Assembly (NCBI GenBank): GCA_932294295.1
Contig: OW028579.1
Span: 3,691,370 to 3,755,369 of the forward strand
Direction of reading: 5' to 3'
From: Alitta virens
Taxonomy: Eukaryota; Annelida; Polychaeta; Phyllodocida; Nereididae
DNA: 64,000 bases
Below the pieces are notes generated by a model that saw nothing but the letters and a program-made list of their open reading frames with translations, ran no database searches and was not told the DNA's origin. The translations under genes and the position numbers were made by a program. The stretch's first letter is position 1. Each line of letters starts with the position of its first letter. Of the stretch, positions 53,301 to 62,300 are shown piece by piece.

Positions 53301-56300
53301 CATTTAAACCGATAGAACTACACCAAGGATGGTCTTAATTATGGCGAGGTTTCACTGTAGTCATAAATTATTCCGAATTATGATCTAAAAAGTTTTAACT
53401 CTCATCTCAAATTACTTTCATATATTTATTTGTTTTCAGGCCCTCACTGCATAACGGTGACTATCGCCAATGTTGAAATCCCAGGAAGTCCTTTTGCCTG
53501 CGAAGTGTACGACATAAAGAGTGTGATGGTTAGTCCAATGAAGAAAGGAATTATTGGAAAGACGTATGAAGTAACAGGTTTGTGTCTCATTTTGGATGGC
53601 ATGTTCTCTGATGACAAATGCAAAGACCTGCTGTTTCTTTGTTGGTAGAATCACAAGGTTTAACATATAACGGCAAGACATTGTAATGTAATATACACCT
53701 TAGAGATTTATATGAGTGAGCTATTCAATACAATCTTTGCACTTTGTCGGATATTATGATAAACAAATAATAAGATAAGATAAGATAAGATAACTTAACT
53801 AAGTAAAGTAAAGTAAAGTAAAGAAAAGAAAAGAAAAGAAAAGAAAAGAAAAGAAAAGAAAAGAAAAGAAAAGAAAAGAAAAGAAAAGAAAAGAAAAGAA
53901 AAGAAAAGAAAAGAAAAGATAAGATAAGATAAGATAAGATAAGATAATGGAATCAGTGTCCTTTATGGCCTCTATAACCAGCAGATAACAAATTATACGA
54001 TTGGAGTGTAATGGCATCAAACAATTCTTTATGTTAATGATTTTGAATATATACGAGTGTCTTCTTCCTTTTACAATATGAATTTAATTTACAGTTGATG
54101 CCAGCAAAGCAGGAGCTGGTCAATTAGAAGTGAACGTAAAGGCGGACACCAAGAAAATGCCAGTGCGACTGGTGGACCAGGGAGAAGGGATGTATAAAGC
54201 GTATTTCCTGCCGCGACAAGTCGGCCGACATTTGTGCTTTGTGACCTTCTCCAGGGAGACCGTTCCAGGTATGTTCAGAATGAAGTGAAATGTTTCTGAC
54301 ACATCAAAAATCAAATATGAACGATTTAAAAGTAACATTTCTTAGGGAAGTAGTGTCATTATGATCAAAAATGAGTTAATAAAATTGTTTTATACAAAAA
54401 TTCTTCAAAACTATAATAAAAATAGCGATGATATTTATGTAGCAATTTAGCGTTGTAGCTAACTCCTTGTGGTACATGATATTTATTCCAAGGTTATCAT
54501 GTTATCGTTACATCTGCCACTAGCGGGTGGTATTTAACAGCTGACTATGCTTCAATCCAGTAACACTGTGAAACTGAAATTATCTCAAACAAAAACTACA
54601 GTATACAGCATCAAGATACTGCAATTGTGGCACATTCTAGTGTATCTTCAATTGCATTTAGCAATTAATAGCACTGTAAAAGTAATTTCTCCGTTTAGGT
54701 TCTCCGATATCCTTTGAAGTCGAGGATGCGACCCAGGTGTATGCTGAAGGAAGATGCCTTGAAGCGAGTCCGGTCGGTCAAGTAGCGGAGTTCGTTATTG
54801 ACCCTGAGAATGCACCTTTTAGATCCAATGCAGCTGTTAAGATATTCTGTGAGTACTTTATTCTATACTTGCTATTGCTACAATATGTAATTGTTGTCTT
54901 TTTATGTAGTTAATTAATAATCATAAAATAGGGAAAAATGGTCAAAACAGAAAGATTTCCTAGGCTCTATTGACCAATAATTTATATGATTTTACTGCTA
55001 AAAAGTGGTCGTGGAAAGTGTCATGTGAGTCGACATCTGTCTGTGACAGCTGACGGTCATGCAACATGGCAGATCTGTGGAAAAGTAATAATTAAATTAA
55101 ATTAAATATGTAATACAAGATGCATACAATGTACAAACTACAGTTATAGATGTAATATGATAGTAAAATGCCGTTCTTATCACTCATGATTTTAACACAT
55201 TTCAGCTCCAATGCCTGAGAGACAACCAGTTCCCTTCAATATGACTGGAAACTACATCGATGGATGGGTCATTTCCTGGGTTCCCAGAGTCTTAGGTAAG
55301 GATTTATGGTGGTACAATCAAAGATCCCTCCCACGAGTATTAGTGTGATATATACATAGATATATAATCGTTCCATGTTCAGGCCTTGGAATTATATAAT
55401 AAATGGTTAAGCATAAGAAACAAGATTAAGAAAGACAAATAGCTATAAAGTGATATATCCGTGCATTGCAGGAAATTTAGGACTCTGCTACGACCTGTAC
55501 ATGCGCACTGGCTTATTTAAATGAAATATTTGTTACGCTAAAGATGTGTGTACTTTAATCGCTGCTAAATTAGTACTAGCCAGCTGGCCGTTAATGTTTT
55601 GTCTGCTAAATCTTTATATTCTATGCATATAGCATTATATGTATCCACTAATTTATGAATTCTAAGGCTACAATTTACCACTTCGGTGTTTCTCCAGGCG
55701 TACACAGCATTGAAGTTCGTTATGGGGATCGCCACATAGTCGGAAGTCCCTTTAGGTGTCGTGTGTACGACTTATCAAAAATCAAGATTCTCCGAGACGA
55801 ATCGGAGCCTGGAGTGGACTTGGATGGTATTCCCGGAGAAGATATTGTCTTTTATGGTAAGATTATTTGACGAGTATTATTCATAGGCTTGGTTGGTGTA
55901 GCTGTCAAGGCAAAATATGCAATTCTGTCTCTGGTATGTCACGTTAGATTTCAGTTTCAGGGACTATGAATTATAAATACAGAGAACTAATCATAGAGGT
56001 TACTGAAATAACTCAGATACTTTCAGTTGTAATCACAGGGAATCATGGGTAATGCTGGTGAAAGATGGATGATTTCTATGACATGTTCGCCAACTATGAT
56101 GTAATGTGATAACTGACGATTGTTCGCTATTCATGATGTCATTAACAAAGTGCAGTAATTATGTGCCTCATTATCACAGCATCCTCAGTGCTGTCTACAC
56201 TTGCAAATGCTCCAATTAATTATACTCTGTGCTATGAACTCGCTTGATTTTTTTATTTATTCAGTTGATGCCTCAGAAGGAGGAGCAGGAAACCTGGAGA

Positions 56301-59300
56301 TCATTGTTAGATGTGCTAAAAATGGAAACCGAATTCCAAACTTCTTAGAAGCGGCAGACAGATCTGGAAAGTTCAGGATTTTCTTTACTCCGAGACCACA
56401 TTGCTATCGTTATAAAGTTGATGTGACCTTCAACAATGAGCAAGTGGCTGGTAAGTTATAGAGTCTAGTTTTAATTCCAAATTGTATAAACCAAACTGAA
56501 TTTATGCCAAAATTGGCATATTGGACAAAGAAGTCCCACCCTGTATGTGGGGTATGTAAAGCAGTGCTAATTTCTTAAACGCGAACTTGCTCCAAAAGCA
56601 AAACAGAAGTTTTCTGTATTATAAAGTTGAAAATTTATTAGCAATTTTTCATTGGTAACTGCAAATCTCCGAAAGCCGCAATTTGTCAAAATAAACGTTA
56701 GTCGAAACTGATGTTGTAAATTAAATACAAATAAATAGATCAATATTTTTTTGGCTTGGTCAGAGATGCCAAGTTTTGGAGTAGTGAATGAGTGAGTTTT
56801 GGCCCTTTCCAACCAGTTTACATTAAAATGTTAAAGATTTATTCTGGTTCTCTTAGAGTGAGACAAATTAAAATATGAAGAAAATATTCAAGTCTAGAGG
56901 AGTGAGACAGCAACCAAATGAGTGAGACTCACTCTGAATGAGACTTGGCATGTCTGGCTTGGTTTGATAAATCAACAAATAATGTTCTAATACCCATAAA
57001 TATTACTTAGAAGTGGACTTTCCTGTATATTAGCATCAAGTTTGCTTTATATATCCATCAAAAGATAACACTGCACTTGTTCAAGAAATTATAAGCTGCT
57101 GACCGGTCAGTTACAAATTCAAATACCGTACTTCTGAAAATCCTTCACCCACCTTAAATATACCATGCTGATTGGTTGTATATTTACATTTCAGGCAGTC
57201 CATTCTATTGTGCCATAGTGGATGGATCCAAGGCCACTGCTACAGGCCCTGGACTGGGCCACGTCCCCGCTAACCAGATGACATATTTTGACGTTGACAC
57301 AATGAATGTGGGAGACGCTGAATTGGAAGTGGAAGTTTTGTGTTAGTATTGATTGATTGAATGATTGATTGACTGTATGATTGATTGATTGATTGACAAA
57401 ATGAAAGCCAAATTATTGAAACTATACACATGCAAAATTGCATTGTACAAAAGCATTTTGAATATTTTTAAATGAGTGTAGATTATTGATTAATGATCAA
57501 GTAAGAATTAAATCAACTATTTTTCAAAATTGAAAGTCTTCAAAAATCATCATGCATGGTGTTCATTTTTGCTCAAATTCCTATATTCATGAAACTGTAA
57601 TATCGGGGCTATAACACATAGTAATAATACACAGCAATAACATATTACAAATATGTATTAAAGATTAATGCTTTGCTATTGATCGTTTTATGCACCAACA
57701 AACTGGCCCAATAAGTGCAATTTTGAGTGCTAGTGCGCATAAATTTGTATCATTCAAAAAGGCAGTTTTTTGTCTTGACAATATAGTTATATAAATTTGG
57801 CAATAAAATGGTGATTTATATTTATTATAAATAATCAAAGTAAAAGACCTTGACCTTGTTCAGTAAGGTCCAGTTGCTTCCATTGTGAAAAGTGATGTAT
57901 GACAAATCCTCGATCAGCATAATGATTATGATTGTACCACTAGGTGCGAATAAAATAATAAAAAATAATAATAATGTTTTCATTAGATTAGACAAATATA
58001 AATGAATACTACTTTTTGTTAATTACAGCACCTGGAGGATACCCCGTAGAAAGTTATGTGGAAGGCAATCCACAACGAGGCTACAGGGTGCAATACAAAG
58101 CAACAGAAGTGGGTGAGTATGACAATGGCTAAGACAATGGGAACGGTGCTGTTGTTTGACAACATCACACTGGGGAGCCATCTGGTGGAAATGACAGAAA
58201 CAATACTGCCATTATTTTGATAATACTTTTCTTTCTTGTATTATATGAAGCTGTAAGTGTATGAAGGTCAAACTTAGAGGACAATGTGCCTTGTAACTAT
58301 TGTACTGTAACTATAGAATATGAAGTTGAGGCTGGGCGGATCTATTGTGTTATCCCAAATGAATTGCAGACATTTGTCCCACATTGGGTCAACATTAGCA
58401 AGTTGTTGCTGGCCCAACATAAGCAGCACAATGTTGGTACTATGTTGACCCAAAGTCTGTATATTATCTAAGAATTTAATTCAAATATAAATAGTTAATA
58501 GATAATTATATATGAAATTTGGGCTCGATCTTCTAATTTCAATCCAATTTGCACCACATCAATTTGAATGCAATATATTCCATGGTCTACAGTACTGTTT
58601 GAAATGACTTATCATGCTTATAAGTGCACGTAATTATAATTACAGAAATTAACAAAGAGCTGAACATACTTACTTTAAAATTGAAAAGTCCATACAATAA
58701 CAGAGGGCTCAAGATCAATTTATTTTAAACAATGAAAATTCCCTTTTTTGGTCTCTTTGAATATGCTAAGTGTAACAAATGGTGATGCTACCTTATTACA
58801 GCAAATGTATTGTTAGTCAGGAACATTTCACTGATATGTTTTTGTGTATCATTATCAGGGAGACATCGCATCAACTGCCTTTACGCTGACGTGGATATCA
58901 GAGATTCCCCGTTTTTCCCTCAAGTTTTTGACAAGAGTCTCGTAAGAGTGGGGGACATTCCACACGGCATGGTTGGAAAACCAGTACACTTTGAAGGTGA
59001 GTTGATGCATAAAAGTTGCCTGCGGTTAATAAAATATAATTATATATTCGCGTTTCCAATGTGCAGTCAAAAGAAGTGTGCAAATATACCGTAATTATAT
59101 AAATGTCGTATTTATGGTGGCTGACACCAAATCAGTGTAAATTTTCTGAACGGCATTAATTAAAATTTACTATAATGAAAATAATGTAGTGAAAGTGGAC
59201 AAATGCACAATAATTTAGAAATTAAGGAAGAGGATAACTTATAAAATTCACAAAACTTTAAAATATATTGTCCTATTAGTAAAATTATCTTTTGTACAGT

Positions 59301-62300
59301 ATCATAATTAACATCATTAAAATGACCACCTCATAGTTGAGATCACATTAACCCGGGAATTTGTGGTTATATGGCTATTAAATTGGCCTTAACAGTCAGC
59401 TGGCTTTTGAATATTGTATATAAAGTCTCATAGATTGTGGATGCCAGTGACTTTAATACTGAGGTTGCTCTGCTGAGTTTTATGAAAGTGGAATAATTCT
59501 TTCTTCTGTTTCAGTTGATTGCAGTCTTGCAGGCGAGGGCACCCTGACCGTTGATGTCCATGGTCAGACCACCTCTCCCCAGCCCTACATTACATCTAAG
59601 GGAAATGGTCTGTTTGACATTATGTTCACTCCCATTGAGAGCTCTCCTCACACAATCAACGTCACTTTCAACTCTGACCCTGTGCCTGGTAAGTCCAAAA
59701 TATCTATAGTTTTTTAAATAAGCAGATGATTATAATTATAATACACAGTCAGACCTGCCCTAACGGCCACCTGTAGAGAATCGTCGCCTGCTTTAAACGG
59801 CGACTGCATTCCAACTCCCTCAGACTGATTGATTTACACTCTCTCTGTCATGAATCTTCCAAATTTATCCATGCTCTTTGGTACCCACTAAACATAGTTA
59901 TGTCTGTGGATATAATCTTGAAAGTATTAATCTGAAAGTGTGTAATTGTCGGCCCAATTATAAATGTAATAAAGCTGCACCACAGAATAAGCAGCATAAC
60001 AGCAAATAAAAATAGCTGATTCAATTTATAGCGAGAATAGAAGGACCCTAATATAGAGCACATTCGTTAGGGCAGTTGTATTCAATACTTGGGCTGATGC
60101 GCTTAATCAAACCTTTGTGTGAGGGCACGATGTAAGCTGAAATTGGGAATATACACACAAAAATAAGAATTTTATGGTCTTTCTTTTATTTTGTGTTGGG
60201 CGGTGTATATTGTTTCTCTCAAATTGAGTGTCAAGTGCATAATTATTCCAGATTCCCCTCTGACCTGTGAGATGCATGACATAAACAGCATGAACGTCAA
60301 ATGCCTGCAAGTCGACAGTCTACCGGTGCATCGCCCAGCTTCGTTGGACTTAGCCATTGAGGGTGCACCAGAGCACCTGTTCACTGTTAGAATAACAGGT
60401 AATTGAAATATGATGTGATTTACTACTTTAATTTTTTTATCTTATGGAAATTAGTACAAAAATACAAACATACATTACAATGATAAATTCTGTTAGTTTG
60501 GTTAGGAAAATGTGTATTTTCCTCTTCATCAATGATTGAATTTGCAATTATATCATTCCTTTTTAACTTCTCAAAAATGTAGGTCTGTGTAGGTCTATGT
60601 AGGTGTGTAATGAGAATAAATCAATATTTTGTTAATCGCTAGTTTCGGACATGATTTCAGTGACACTTGTGATATACTTATTTGCCTATAAATTGTTTAA
60701 AAATAATTGGTAATCATCATTATCTGAATCTAAAATAAATAATGAAAGATAATTTAATAACAGTAATTTCAATTTAAGGACAGTTATGCTACCCTCGAGT
60801 TTGGTTGAGTAATGAAATTTGATATATAGGACAAACCAATGTAACACACTAATCCGCGAAAGCCTATTACACCAATTATGCATCAAAGGCTTGTAGAATA
60901 TATATACAACATAACATAGTTCAAATACAAATCTGAAAACGAAGCATACTGTAGTGTTTGAGTTGGCATATATTAGGTATATTTGGCAACCTTTGATTTA
61001 TTACTAATTAACAAATTTCATTGCAGATCCCCATGGTAACGACCTGCCCGCACAAATCACCCACCAGGGAGGACAGCACAAATTGGACTTCACGCCCATG
61101 GAAGTTGGGTCCCACCTGATAACTGTGCTCTACAATGGCATCCACGTCAAGGGTAGTCCATTCCCTTGCAATGTTTTTGATGCTGGAAAGGTGAGATATT
61201 ATGTGGCTGGTTTGTGGGGGGGGGGGGGGGGGGGATGGGGCCTTGAAATTTCCACGCCAGACAACTTCTACAATTAAGAAACATGCACCTGAGCTGAAAA
61301 TTTAGTTTGCCATTATCATGTCAGGGCAATTGACAATTCAGTATATCTTCATGCGCTATTTCTAATCAAGTAATTGCAGAGTTATTTAAAAAAAAAGAAT
61401 ATTTTCTGGAAGTACATATAGTAATACCACAAAGCAGTCTGTTCAATAACATTTGATTGTGAATTGATTGTACTTGCAGGTCAAAGTCGCTGATGTCACT
61501 GAAATGGGCAGTGTCGGTCAGCAAATGGGCTTCACAGTAGACACTAGTGGAGCAGGAAATGGGTCACTTGAAGCGGAGGTCACTTTTGATGGTCAAGCAT
61601 TGACCCTTTCAAGGTCAAACGAGTCGAATAACATGCAGCGGTTCACCTTCATTCCTCGATCAGTCGGAACACACTTTGCTAATATCAATTTCAACAATGA
61701 CAAACTTCCAGGTAGAGTGGCATGCCATGCAATGGCAACATTAATACAATATGCACCCTTAGTTAGACAATATACGACTATAGTCCAGGGGGCCTACACA
61801 AGTGGCTTAGTTTTCGGTTACCATGTGTGCATCCTTCAGTAGCGCCCCACTTAAATTTGGTACAATTGTGAAGAAGACATCCTGGTCTTTAAATGGCTCC
61901 ATTGATATGGTCCCTGGACTAAAAATCGACTATATTTTTTCCCCATCTTGACATTGTCATAATATATGTGATATACCAAACAATTAAGACCTCGTCGAAG
62001 TAGTTGTCTTAATCTTGTAAATTGTCAATTTCTGCTGTAAACTTAGTCTTTACAAGTCAGTCTTAGAGCATTCAGTTTAAATGGAGACAATTTTATATGT
62101 CGTGAGGAGTCAAAACTTTTGACTTAAAAACTTTTCATTTCTTCTTCAAGAAATGATTGAATTTTAATACATGTCTTAATCATTACTTACAGTGTGTCCG
62201 CTGACCATGACTGTTCAGGACTTGCTGAGCATTCTGTCAATCAAGGCGTCTGGAGAATGTCATCCTATTCACTCAATCGGATACAACATCATCAGCACTC

